Below, one piece after another: positions 36,230 through 42,593 of a stretch of DNA of 64,000 nucleotides; position 1 is the first letter of the stretch; each line of letters opens with the position of its first letter. The notes under the pieces were generated by a model. That model made no database searches. It was not told where the DNA came from and worked only from the letters and a program-made list of their open reading frames with translations. Source of the stretch: a virus; IMG/VR virus record IMGVR_UViG_3300025652_000043, positions 19,042-83,041 of that record, one strand, 5' to 3'. A program made the position numbers and the translations under genes.

Positions 36230-36418
36230 TCAATTAAAATGATTAATATCCTCTTGGATAGATTCTAAGTCTTTTTGAAGCTGAATTTCTCTTTCAGTTT
36301 TTTGTCTCTTCTCTTTCTTTTTTAGCTTTATTTGTAGAATAAAAACTACTAAAGCCACTATTATACCACATAAAAGTGCTATAATATTTATACTAGTTAT
36401 TAGTAAGTCTGTTTTCAT
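36230..36418 (-). CDS. small single-pass membrane protein, 62 residues
   Basis: An N-terminal hydrophobic helix (ITSINIIALLCGIIVALVVF) is followed by a basic Lys-rich stretch and an acidic coiled-coil tail (ERQKTEREIQ and on). The architecture resembles small spanin- or exclusion-type membrane proteins, but nothing specific identifies it. It starts inside the small basic gene upstream. Confidence 0.55.
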   Translation of the reverse strand: MKTDLLITSINIIALLCGIIVALVVFILQIKLKKKEKRQKTEREIQLQKDLESIQEDINHFN

Positions 36419-36521
36419 TGTTTTCTGTTTTAAAATATTTGCTTTTAACTATAATTCTTCTACCTTTTCTTTTTAGATTGGTAGTAAACTGTTGTACTAG
36501 TACTGGAACTCTTTTTCTCAT
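36393..36521 (-). CDS. small basic protein, 42 residues
   Basis: Reads MRKRVPVLVQQFTTNLKRK at the start and is rich in Lys/Arg/Asn, ending NNENRLTNN. Its ATG overlaps the stop of the gene upstream (ATGA, 36521-36518) and its stop lies within the next gene, so it is one of a chain of overlapping small genes. A nucleic-acid-binding role is possible from charge alone. Confidence 0.45.
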   Translation of the reverse strand: MRKRVPVLVQQFTTNLKRKGRRIIVKSKYFKTENNENRLTNN

Positions 36522-36685
36522 GGTCTTTTATATGTTAGTATTTGCATTGTAAAAACTAAAAAGGATATATTTAATACCCACTTTAGTCTAGGATTGAAAT
36601 TGTATTTAACTGCTGATATTGATGGTGTAAAATAGAAAGCTTGTATTCTATAATTATACATTGTATATTTAAATGATATTTTCAT
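36518..36685 (-). CDS. small hydrophobic protein, 55 residues
   Basis: Starts MKISFKYTMYNYRIQAF and has one hydrophobic stretch near the end (WVLNISFLVFTMQIL). Start and stop codons overlap those of its neighbours (ATGA at 36685 and at 36521), which supports it as a real coupled gene. Probably membrane-associated; function unknown. Confidence 0.5.
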   Translation of the reverse strand: MKISFKYTMYNYRIQAFYFTPSISAVKYNFNPRLKWVLNISFLVFTMQILTYKRP

Positions 36686-37353
36686 AATAAGTTTTCTTTA
36701 ATCCAATCTATGTTATCAATAGAGGCTTGAATACTACGAGTATTTGGAACCCATCTGTCATCTTCTAACATTTCAAAATCTTCTTTTAAGTTAGATAACC
36801 TTCTCAATATTTCTTCTCTATCGTACACCTTCTCTTCAATTGCACTAAGTATAATACAGTTGTTTGAGTCTAGTTTAAGTATATCATTTCCTTCAAAGTA
36901 TCCTAAACAATTAGATGATGTATTAATACAGTCCTCTTCAAGCTTACCACATTTATAACATTTAATTATTTCTTCACACTCAACTTCCCAATCTTCCTTA
37001 CCACCTGATTCAACAAATGCTTTAAGAAATGATTGTGATACATTAGATAATGATGTATAAGGGATAATATCTTCTTTAGTAAATAAATTATCATCACTAG
37101 TTGCTATGATTTTTAACCAATCTACCCAACTATTAGTAAGTACACACTTGACTTTTTTAACTTTGTTTAGATGATATTTATGTACCATCCAATCCCCCTC
37201 TTCAATATTTTCATCTGATGTGATGTAGATATGTTGATATTTTAAACCAAATCCTATTAAATTATTACTGTAATGTAAATGTTGAAAATTAGTTTGAAAT
37301 ATATGTGTCTTATCTTTTGTTGGCAATAATATTGCCTTTACTTGTTTTTTCAT
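36682..37353 (-). CDS. zinc-binding hypothetical protein, 223 residues
   Basis: Contains a four-Cys cluster, IKCYKCGKLEEDCINTSSNC (two C-x2-C-type pairs around residues 131-150), probably a zinc knuckle. The N-terminal half reads as a beta-rich domain (AILLPTKDKTHIFQTNFQ) and the C-terminus as helical (LSNLKEDFEMLEDDRW). It lies just downstream of the iteron array and could be expressed from it. Function unknown. Confidence 0.5.
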   Translation of the reverse strand: MKKQVKAILLPTKDKTHIFQTNFQHLHYSNNLIGFGLKYQHIYITSDENIEEGDWMVHKYHLNKVKKVKCVLTNSWVDWLKIIATSDDNLFTKEDIIPYTSLSNVSQSFLKAFVESGGKEDWEVECEEIIKCYKCGKLEEDCINTSSNCLGYFEGNDILKLDSNNCIILSAIEEKVYDREEILRRLSNLKEDFEMLEDDRWVPNTRSIQASIDNIDWIKENLL

Positions 37354-37390
37354 TCTATTAGTTTTTCTATACTTTTGGATATATATGTAT

Positions 37391-37440
37391 CATAATCGTA
37401 TCACTATCGTATATTATCGTGTCTTATCGTATCTCGTTAC
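37391..37440. repeat. iteron array of ATCGT/ACGAT repeats
   Basis: Four exact copies of ATCGT at 37395, 37406, 37416 and 37426, spaced 11, 10 and 10 bases, and a degenerate fifth (CTCGT) at 37433. On the minus strand each reads roughly AYACGATAAK. Spacing of about one helical turn puts the copies on one face of the DNA, typical of a protein-binding origin or operator. It lies between the 34-residue membrane gene and the 223-residue gene and directly upstream of the latter. Confidence 0.65.
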
Positions 37441-37541
37441 CAAGCACGAAACCCATATAAGTTAATCATAATAGCAAACAACGTTATAATTATAATTGTT
37501 GCTACTATTAATACTTTTACTTGTAAGCTCATATTTTTCAT
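37437..37541 (-). CDS. 34-residue membrane peptide
   Basis: Reads MKNMSLQVKVLIVATIIII followed by more hydrophobic residues and ends LYGFRAW; one transmembrane helix covers most of it. A second Met at residue 4 could be the true start. Its stop lies at the end of the iteron array. Evidence is a clean short frame in a gap otherwise without genes. Confidence 0.45.
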   Translation of the reverse strand: MKNMSLQVKVLIVATIIIITLFAIMINLYGFRAW

Positions 37542-37543
37542 AA

Positions 37544-38263
37544 TCAAGGTATTTTAAATAAATAAATTCTAACTCCTACTCTAACATCCCATCGTAATGC
37601 TTTCATTTCATTACCAAAGTTATCAAATTTTTCTGCTGTAAATACATTAGTATTTGCTATAAGAGTGGCATAACTATTTAAATGATATCCAAATGTAAGA
37701 TTAGTACCAATAGATAAATTTGTCTCTGGTCCAAAATAACTATTATCTCTACTATATGGTCTTGAATCTACTCTGTTAATAACAGATAATTCTATACCAA
37801 TAGAAGTTTCAAATAAATGGTTAATAATATTAGGTTTATAATCTATACCTAAATATGTATATTTTTGATATTCAATTTCTTTTAGGTATTCATATCCAGC
37901 CCATATATTTACATCTAAATTAGGAATTGTAACACCAAATATAAATTCAGGATTAAATACTCCTCCTTCTCCATGTGGTCCTTCAATTACCATTTTCATA
38001 TCTACTGCTCCAGATACAAAGAATGTTGGTACTCTTTCATGTTTTAACTGTGCTTGTACATTAAAAGAGAATGCAAGAAATAAAATTAGTAATTTAATTA
38101 TTTTAGCTCTTTTGGCATATCTTATAAGATTCTTTATCTCATTTTCTTCCATATAAATTACTTTATTTTCATGGTGATTTACTGCTAGACATATTCTGTA
38201 CCCTTCATCATGAATGTACACACCATCTCCAAGGTGTTCAGGTTTTAATAATTCTTCTGCCAT
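37544..38263 (-). CDS. soluble phage protein fused to signal peptide and outer-membrane-like beta-barrel
   Basis: 239 residues in three parts. Residues 1-45 (with LGDGVYIHDEGYRICLAV) resemble small soluble phage proteins of the pattern LGDGVY...GY.I.L. Residues about 50-71 are a hydrophobic stretch ending NVQAQ, a typical Bacteroidota signal-peptide cleavage site. The remaining 170 residues show alternating strands with aromatic girdles (FVSGAVDMKMVIEG, VRVGVRIYLF), as in a small outer-membrane barrel. An internal Met at about residue 36 (MEENEIKNL) would give a free signal-peptide version. So one frame may make either a cytosolic fusion or an exported barrel. A role in blocking superinfection at the host surface is plausible but inferred. 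Preceded by a conserved box and hairpin. Confidence 0.6.
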   Translation of the reverse strand: MAEELLKPEHLGDGVYIHDEGYRICLAVNHHENKVIYMEENEIKNLIRYAKRAKIIKLLILFLAFSFNVQAQLKHERVPTFFVSGAVDMKMVIEGPHGEGGVFNPEFIFGVTIPNLDVNIWAGYEYLKEIEYQKYTYLGIDYKPNIINHLFETSIGIELSVINRVDSRPYSRDNSYFGPETNLSIGTNLTFGYHLNSYATLIANTNVFTAEKFDNFGNEMKALRWDVRVGVRIYLFKIP

Positions 38264-38316
38264 TGTTTTTTGTTTTTAATTAATTAATATAACCCTCTTT
38301 CTTATTAGCTGTATCC

Positions 38317-38358
38317 CTTTTAAGTTCAACATTAAAGGCTAATAAGAGTAGGGTCACG
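38317..38358 (-). promoter_or_regulatory. box-B element plus hairpin upstream of the barrel gene
   Basis: On the minus strand, box GTGACCCTACTCTTATTA (38341-38358) is followed two bases later by a hairpin with arms CCTTTAA and TTAAAAGG (38317-38339), then the barrel gene start about 53 bases on. The same box occurs at 39166-39183. Confidence 0.55.
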
Positions 38359-38638
38359 TAGTTGCTATTCATTACTAGTTCATTTGTATGAACCTTAACT
38401 ACTTAACATACTACTAGGATTCCTCCAAACTTTGTTTATAGGTTGCATTCAACCACCAGGAATATTATTGAGAGCTTCCTGAAGTTTTTTCTCTCTAGTT
38501 TACCCTGTCAATTCAGGATTAGTATCTTTATGTGAATATTACTCAGGTTCCAACCACTTAGGTAACCAATCAATAGATTGATAGCCCTACTGAGCTAGTA
38601 AGTGTCATGTCTATTCTAAATTCACAAAGGTTCAATGT
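38359..38638 (-). ncRNA. structured non-coding stretch containing an H-type pseudoknot
   Basis: 280 bases without a convincing gene on either strand. Four arms interleave: CAGGAA (38457-62) with TTCCTG (38476-81), and GAGAG (38470-74) with CTCTC (38491-95), forming an H-type pseudoknot on the minus strand (and equally on plus). A separate hairpin GGTT-GAATGC-AACC lies just downstream on the minus strand. It may be an RNA from the leftward transcript, a long 3' UTR of the gene at 38639, or a regulatory RNA. Confidence 0.45.
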
Positions 38639-38965
38639 TTAGCCATTATTTTTAATTCCTTTTAATAAAGTAGCACCTGTAATATTTAATTTATATCTTC
38701 TAATATCACTAGGATAACCTTTGAATGTTATATCAACCAAAGGTGTCCATCTACTACTCCAGACACAACCATCTTTATCAGTATCTTTTATCCAATTATA
38801 TATTTCTATACACTCTTCAGCATCTTGTTGGTGCTCAGGGTCTTTTAATTGTCTGGTTAAGTGGTTCATTAATTTTCCCATATTTTCTATTTTATTAAAA
38901 ACTCTTTGCCCAAATTTCAGTAGGATATTGATTTGGCAAGGATGAAAGTCCTCTCTTGTACCCAT
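38639..38965 (-). CDS. hypothetical 108-residue protein
   Basis: A longer frame starts with GTG at 38992; the ATG at 38965 (MGTREDFHPCQINILL) is preferred. The product is soluble, with helical and charged segments (HLTRQLKDPEHQQDAEECIE) and a Trp-rich patch (GCVWSSRWTPL). Function unknown. A long structured leader (38966-39165) and box B precede it. Confidence 0.5.
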   Translation of the reverse strand: MGTREDFHPCQINILLKFGQRVFNKIENMGKLMNHLTRQLKDPEHQQDAEECIEIYNWIKDTDKDGCVWSSRWTPLVDITFKGYPSDIRRYKLNITGATLLKGIKNNG

Positions 38966-39165
38966 AAGCACCAACACATCTACAATAAACACAACTGCTG
39001 ATACAGTTTGTATAATATTGTAAGAGCATTTATAGTCTTACATTATATCGTTTATCTTCAAATCAAAGAGTTTAATTATTGGACCCTTGTATCTCATTAG
39101 TTTAGTGCACAAAATAATTGGCTATTGCTATTTCAAAAGCTTAGTGCAAAAGTTGAGGCTATCAC
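38966..39165 (-). other. structured leader of the gene at 38639
   Basis: About 200 bases between box B and the gene. Read leftward it contains hairpins GTAAGA/TCTTAC and AACTG/CAGTT close to the gene start, and further pairing near the box. No gene seen. It may control translation or stability of the short downstream gene. Confidence 0.4.
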
Positions 39166-39183
39166 TAATGAGAGTAGGGTCAC
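39166..39183 (-). promoter_or_regulatory. box-B element
   Basis: Minus-strand GTGACCCTACTCTCATTA, differing at one position from the copy at 38341-38358. It is the start point of the leader before the gene at 38639 and lies about 25 bases past a terminator, as expected of a promoter. Confidence 0.5.
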
Positions 39184-39206
39184 TATTATTGAAGTAATTA
39201 TACTAA

Positions 39207-39252
39207 AAATCTAAAAGGCTTTGTGTCTCGTTTCACTCTACCTTTTAGATTT
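39207..39252 (-). terminator. terminator after the gene at 39318
   Basis: Twelve-base arms AAATCTAAAAGG / CCTTTTAGATTT around a 22-base loop, followed on the minus strand by T-rich sequence. About 65 bases downstream of the stop at 39318. Confidence 0.75.
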
Positions 39253-39317
39253 AATACTCATGACTAATAAACTAACCAAACCAAATTTAAACATGAGCAT
39301 ATAACAAATATAATTAA

Positions 39318-39578
39318 TTAATCAATATAATTTGATGCATTCTCTAAAACATACCATTGTTTAGGTCTACCATCATCATATTTAAAAGCTTTCCATTCTC
39401 TTTCATCAAATGCATATCCTGCTGCTGCAAAATGTCCATTATCTACTACTACTACCATTCCAGGTAGGAATTTCTCATCTGTCACTTTTACTGCTCCTGC
39501 AGCTTCTAAATTGTGACATTTTGATGCAAATGAAGCACCAATATGTACTCCATTAATAACATTAATATACTTTCCCAT
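39318..39578 (-). CDS. hypothetical 86-residue protein
   Basis: Small soluble beta-rich protein (YINVINGVHIGASF, then PGMVVVVDNGHFAAAGYAF). No motif recognised; one Cys and one His in ASKCHNL. It begins three bases before the upstream gene's stop codon region ends, so the three small genes here form one unit. Function unknown. Confidence 0.5.
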   Translation of the reverse strand: MGKYINVINGVHIGASFASKCHNLEAAGAVKVTDEKFLPGMVVVVDNGHFAAAGYAFDEREWKAFKYDDGRPKQWYVLENASNYID

Positions 39579-39580
39579 TT

Positions 39581-39895
39581 TTATTTGGTTTTAAGCTTAA
39601 ACTTTTGATGAAATTCATGAGACTCTCTCACAAACATTAGTCCGTTTCTTTTATATGCCACCATGGTGCTATCATCTTCACATCCATTTGTTGCATTAAT
39701 TACTTGAAGATTAACAAGAGTGTATTCATCTCCTGTCTTCTCATGTATATATTTTACCATTTCTTTTTGGTTTTGCAATAAGGATATTTTATTCTTTTTA
39801 TTAATATTTCTCCTTACTTGTGCTTTAAACATTAATAATATTAATATGACTACTAATGTTGACATCACAATGTTTACTATTTTACTTGTATCCAT
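39581..39895 (-). CDS. small membrane protein, 104 residues
   Basis: One N-terminal hydrophobic helix (VNIVMSTLVVILILLMF) followed by a basic segment and a soluble tail (KEMVKYIHEKTGDEYTLVN). The start lies just past the stop of the 30-residue membrane peptide. Probably an inner-membrane protein with a cytoplasmic or periplasmic domain; function unknown. Confidence 0.55.
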   Translation of the reverse strand: MDTSKIVNIVMSTLVVILILLMFKAQVRRNINKKNKISLLQNQKEMVKYIHEKTGDEYTLVNLQVINATNGCEDDSTMVAYKRNGLMFVRESHEFHQKFKLKTK

Positions 39896-39897
39896 TA

Positions 39898-39990
39898 CTA
39901 TTTGGTTTTATTATTAAAGAACAATATGATTATTAAAATCCATATCATCATAAGATAATCCCATATATTAAAAAAACTATCTGCATGCAT
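39898..39990 (-). CDS. 30-residue membrane peptide
   Basis: Reads MHADSFFNIWDYLMMIW and then ILIIILFF, ending NNKTK. A single transmembrane segment with a short basic end. It precedes the 104-residue membrane protein by two bases, the usual spacing for coupled genes here. Confidence 0.4.
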   Translation of the reverse strand: MHADSFFNIWDYLMMIWILIIILFFNNKTK

Positions 39991-40003
39991 AATTTAGCTA
40001 TAT

Positions 40004-40231
40004 TTAATTGTTATCAAAATCATCTTCTAAGGCAGATTCAGGGAACATTTTATCCCAATCTTCTTTGGTATTTCCTGTCATTATGAACTCCCTTTGTTCT
40101 GCATTTAAATTAGGGAATACATCTTGAATACATTTGACTCCTTTAGCATACTCATATAATTGAGCTTGAGTTACTGGTAAGTCCATTACATTGGCTTTCC
40201 CCGTTATAGGGGATACTTTACTTACTTTCAT
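40004..40231 (-). CDS. hypothetical 75-residue protein
   Basis: Acidic at the C-terminus (SALEDDFDNN) with a helical centre (LYEYAKGVKCIQDVF) and NAEQREFIMTGNTKEDW. No motif recognised. A structured leader with two hairpins precedes it. Function unknown. Confidence 0.55.
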   Translation of the reverse strand: MKVSKVSPITGKANVMDLPVTQAQLYEYAKGVKCIQDVFPNLNAEQREFIMTGNTKEDWDKMFPESALEDDFDNN

Positions 40232-40285
40232 TTGATTAAAATTTAACAGTTATTATTTGGATTTGTGCTTGAGAACTTGTAATAT

Positions 40286-40346
40286 TGATATCTCAATATC
40301 ACTTTGTTGGGCTACTAACTATGTTTTAGACCACAAGGGTCTAAAA
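40286..40346 (-). promoter_or_regulatory. structured leader with two hairpins
   Basis: Minus-strand hairpins TTTTAGACC-CTTGT-GGTCTAAAA (40324-40346, 9-base stem) and TGATAT-TGAG-ATATCA (40286-40301). They lie 55-115 bases upstream of the gene at 40231 and just past the terminator of the preceding unit. The rest of the 232-430 gap shows no gene. Confidence 0.5.
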
Positions 40347-40430
40347 GTCTTTTGAAGGTGCAGGAAACTTTGCTTTATAAAAGCTAAATTTAGAGTAAAA
40401 AAAAAGAATTAGTTAGGGTAAAATAATAAT

Positions 40431-40462
40431 AAGAGTAAGTACAGTTATTTGTACTTACTCTT
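40431..40462 (-). terminator. terminator after the gene at 40480
   Basis: Twelve-base arms AAGAGTAAGTAC / GTACTTACTCTT around an 8-base loop, followed by T-rich sequence leftward (complement of an A/T-rich plus strand). Confidence 0.85.
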
Positions 40463-40479
40463 ATGTATTATAGAGGAAA

Positions 40480-41097
40480 CTAGTTTCCTACTAATGCTTG
40501 ACCTGCAACTACATTTTCTCCTGTCATTTCTGATTGGATAACTTGTGAAGCATAGAAATCATCTGCTACAGAGTTTCTATTGTCAACATCTTCTTTTGCA
40601 ACCATTGAAAAGAATACTGATCTATACTGAGGCTTATTGTTATCATCTAAGATAAGCTGACCTTCCTTTGCATGATTTTCACCATATCTCACAACTTGTG
40701 AGTCTGCAAATTCATCCATTGTTCTTAGTCCTTCTTGTATAGCATAAGCTTGGTTAGAAGTTAAGATTGGATGATTAGACATTATTCTATATAAACATGA
40801 AGTAGAAGGAATTTTCCCTATTACGTCATCTATTGATGCTACTGCAAAAGGAACATCAATCCAACATACTCTGTTTTCTTCATTTGTGAACTCTTGTTCA
40901 GCAAATCCGAAATCAGCAAGTGCAAATGGGTTATCTTGCAAATCATTCTTGATTTGTTTAGATGGGTAATAACTGACAGTTTTAATAACTTGTCTCAATT
41001 GGGCAGTTTTAGTGCCTTCTTTTTGGTACTCTCCTACATAAAGTTTGTCAACACTAATAGGTGTTGCATTTGTAGTTTTTCTAATTGAATTTTCCAT
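40480..41097 (-). CDS. hypothetical 205-residue protein, single transcription unit
   Basis: Soluble protein with no recognised domain. It opens MENSIRKTTNATPISVDKLY, has aromatic residues scattered in the first half and ends with a Gln/Ala-rich segment (NVVAGQALVGN). Codon use is slightly less AT-rich than in its neighbours, and it has its own box-A element and terminator, so it may be strongly expressed early. The AT content and Gln-rich end would fit an SSB- or recombination-like accessory, but no motif supports it. Confidence 0.55.
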   Translation of the reverse strand: MENSIRKTTNATPISVDKLYVGEYQKEGTKTAQLRQVIKTVSYYPSKQIKNDLQDNPFALADFGFAEQEFTNEENRVCWIDVPFAVASIDDVIGKIPSTSCLYRIMSNHPILTSNQAYAIQEGLRTMDEFADSQVVRYGENHAKEGQLILDDNNKPQYRSVFFSMVAKEDVDNRNSVADDFYASQVIQSEMTGENVVAGQALVGN

Positions 41098-41331
41098 GGT
41101 CTTTGTTTTAGATGGAATTAATAAAAATGTGTTTTGGTCTCTAGTTTTACAAGTGAGAAGCTTGGCATATTAGGCTATGTTACAAAATGTATTTGAATTT
41201 TGGTATTGCTAAATATAGTGGTTATTTGGTGACTGTGTTCTATTGCACACATTATCAGCCTGTTAGCCTTAATACTTGAAGTAATACTTTAACCAATTAC
41301 ATTCTACTTAACAGCTTAACTTTTACTGCTT
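41098..41331 (-). other. 233-base leader without a gene
   Basis: Between box-A copy 1 and the gene at 40480. I see no convincing frame on either strand; the longest minus-strand frame is 25 codons (MCAIEHSHQITT). It reads as a long untranslated leader or a degenerate gene, since the conserved start region reads AATGTAA, with a stop right after ATG. Confidence 0.4.
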
Positions 41332-41357
41332 GAATTAGTGAGGGTATTGCATTGGGA
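41332..41357 (-). promoter_or_regulatory. box-A element, copy 1
   Basis: Minus-strand TCCCAATGCAATACCCTCAC and following CTAATT. Core CAATACCCTCACTAATT matches the family consensus CAATACCCTNACTAGTTT. The adjacent hairpin is weak in this copy. Confidence 0.6.
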
Positions 41358-41371
41358 AAAACAAATTGATT

Positions 41372-41415
41372 AAAAAACCACTCCTATTTAGTTATTCAAC
41401 TAATATAAGAGTGGT
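41372..41415 (-). terminator. terminator for the small unit started by box-A copy 2
   Basis: Minus strand ACCACTC pairs with GAGTGGT, with an inner hairpin TAGTT/AACTA, followed by TTTTTTAA. It is the clear end of a short transcript that begins near 41600. Confidence 0.85.
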
Positions 41416-41438
41416 CTGAGTCATTTTTCCATTTTTAT

Positions 41439-41561
41439 TTAATAGGTACAAAGAAAGCTACCAATAAACTCAATTCTATTTACACACATCAGGATGTTAA
41501 ATAGTATGGTAGTAAACCAAATCCCTAACAAGCTATGTAGCCTGATCTGAATTAAATACAT
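41439..41561 (-). CDS. possible 40-residue hydrophobic protein
   Basis: Minus-strand frame MYLIQIRLHSLLGIWFTT continuing to a TAA at 41439; rich in Leu/Ile/Phe with a plausible membrane segment. It is the only frame in a unit that has a box-A element, a leader hairpin and a terminator. Alternatively the unit makes a non-coding RNA of about 200 bases. Confidence 0.35.
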   Translation of the reverse strand: MYLIQIRLHSLLGIWFTTILFNILMCVNRIEFIGSFLCTY

Positions 41562-41565
41562 ATAT

Positions 41566-41627
41566 GCAAGGACTACATTAAGTTAGTACTTTGCCTTGCT
41601 TAAATTAGTGAGGGTTTTGAACTGGGA
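41566..41627 (-). promoter_or_regulatory. box-A element, copy 2, with hairpin
   Basis: Minus-strand TCCCAGTTCAAAACCCTCAC and following CTAATTTA (41602-41627), then a hairpin with arms GCAAGG / CCTTGC (41566-41599) starting three bases past the box, as in copies 3 to 6. Confidence 0.65.
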
Positions 41628-41705
41628 GTTAATAAATAAATAATCCTTTATACCTTTAATAGAGTATAAGTTGGGGTATTGAATAAAAAATAAAATAGAA
41701 AAGAA

Positions 41706-41735
41706 ACAAGATGTCTAATTAAAGACACCTTGTTT
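41706..41735 (-). terminator. terminator after the gene at 41739
   Basis: Minus strand ACAAGGTGTCT pairs with AGACATCTTGT across an AATTAA-type loop, one mismatch; T-rich next. Confidence 0.75.
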
Positions 41736-41738
41736 ATT

Positions 41739-42047
41739 TTAAAGCTCTTGTTCATACTTAGCAAGAGCTACTTTATCTATTGATTCTTCTGATGCAAATA
41801 AAACATTATGTACTTGCATAGATGATTTAATATCTTTAGTAATCTTGTTTATTAATACTTCAAATGTATTAATATGGTTTTCCAAAAGAATAACTCTTGA
41901 CTTTTTGTGTGATGGTGTGTTTACCTCCATCTCCACAAATGCCATAGTTAATTCATCCCATTGGTCTCTGATTGCTATTAATTCTTGAGTTGACAAGTCA
42001 ACTGTTTTGCCTACAATGGCATCTGCTCTTCTAAGTTTTAAGTCCAT
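41739..42047 (-). CDS. hypothetical 102-residue protein
   Basis: Predicted helical (LSTQELIAIRDQWDELTMAF, then NHINTFEVLINKITKDIKSS). No motif recognised. It is a single unit with box-A copy 3 and a hairpin upstream, and a terminator downstream. Function unknown. Confidence 0.55.
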   Translation of the reverse strand: MDLKLRRADAIVGKTVDLSTQELIAIRDQWDELTMAFVEMEVNTPSHKKSRVILLENHINTFEVLINKITKDIKSSMQVHNVLFASEESIDKVALAKYEQEL

Positions 42048-42067
42048 ATTTATATGTATTTATGAAT

Positions 42068-42107
42068 GACAATGTTGTCTATAATTAGTGGGGGTCTTGA
42101 ATTGAGA
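42068..42107 (-). promoter_or_regulatory. box-A element, copy 3, with hairpin
   Basis: Minus-strand CTCAATTCAAGACCCCCACT plus AATTA (42082-42107), then hairpin GACAA/TTGTC (42068-42079) and an AAATACATATAA leader before the ATG at 42047. Confidence 0.65.
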
Positions 42108-42119
42108 TTAAAAGAAAAA

Positions 42120-42149
42120 GAATCCAGGTACATTGCTGTACCCAGATTC
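42120..42149 (-). terminator. terminator after the gene at 42157
   Basis: Minus strand GAATCTGGGTAC pairs with GTACCTGGATTC (two mismatches in the middle), loop 6, then T-rich sequence. Confidence 0.75.
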
Positions 42150-42156
42150 TAACATG

Positions 42157-42411
42157 CTAAAACTCTGCTACTGTATTAGAGTCTTTGATGTTTATCATAC
42201 ATGCTTCCATGTAATCCCCATCCTCTACTAGAAATGCTATTTCAGCATTTATATCAAGGTCTCCTTGAGCTTTGTAGGTTTTCCCACTTGCTCCTACTAC
42301 GAAGAACTTACCATTTTTAGGGTTTTTCTTCAACTTCATGCTTGGCTCATTAGCCAATGATTTGAACTCACTAATTGTTAGGAATTCAATGTTACCTGAT
42401 GTATTTTCCAT
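42157..42411 (-). CDS. hypothetical 84-residue protein
   Basis: Begins MENTSGNIEFLTISEFKSLA and includes KNGKFFVVGASGKTYKAQ, a Lys/Gly-rich strand pair, then an acidic helical end. Small soluble beta-rich protein, no motif recognised. Own promoter-like box and terminator. Confidence 0.55.
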   Translation of the reverse strand: MENTSGNIEFLTISEFKSLANEPSMKLKKNPKNGKFFVVGASGKTYKAQGDLDINAEIAFLVEDGDYMEACMINIKDSNTVAEF

Positions 42412-42425
42412 AATATATGTATTTA

Positions 42426-42476
42426 GACGACTTTTAGTTTATATCGTCATAAACTAGTAAGGGTTTTGAATTGGGA
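42426..42476 (-). promoter_or_regulatory. box-A element, copy 4, with hairpin
   Basis: Minus-strand CCCAATTCAAAACCCTTACT then AGTTT (42451-42476), then hairpin arms GACGA / TCGTC (42426-42448) and an AAATACATATATT leader directly before the ATG at 42411. Confidence 0.7.
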
Positions 42477-42554
42477 AATGAAGAAAAAATAAACAATATA
42501 CCTCCACTACTACACTATATTATTATCAACTAATAACCTTATAAAGGTTTAAAA

Positions 42555-42588
42555 AATAACCCAAGTGTATCTCTACACTCAGGTTATT
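42555..42588 (-). terminator. terminator after the gene at 42594
   Basis: Minus strand AATAACCTGAGTGTAG pairs with its near-perfect complement ending GGGTTATT; T-rich next. Confidence 0.8.
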
Positions 42589-42593
42589 AGTTA

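Noticed and set aside
38580-38610. tRNA-like D-arm sequence (minus TAGCTCAGTAGGG)
   Set aside because: No matching acceptor stem, no seven-base anticodon loop and no TTCRA T-loop at the right distance; no tRNA can be drawn.
38359-38638. group I intron or tmRNA
   Set aside because: Strong local structure, but no P7-type core, no flanking interrupted gene, and no tRNA-like end or tag frame.
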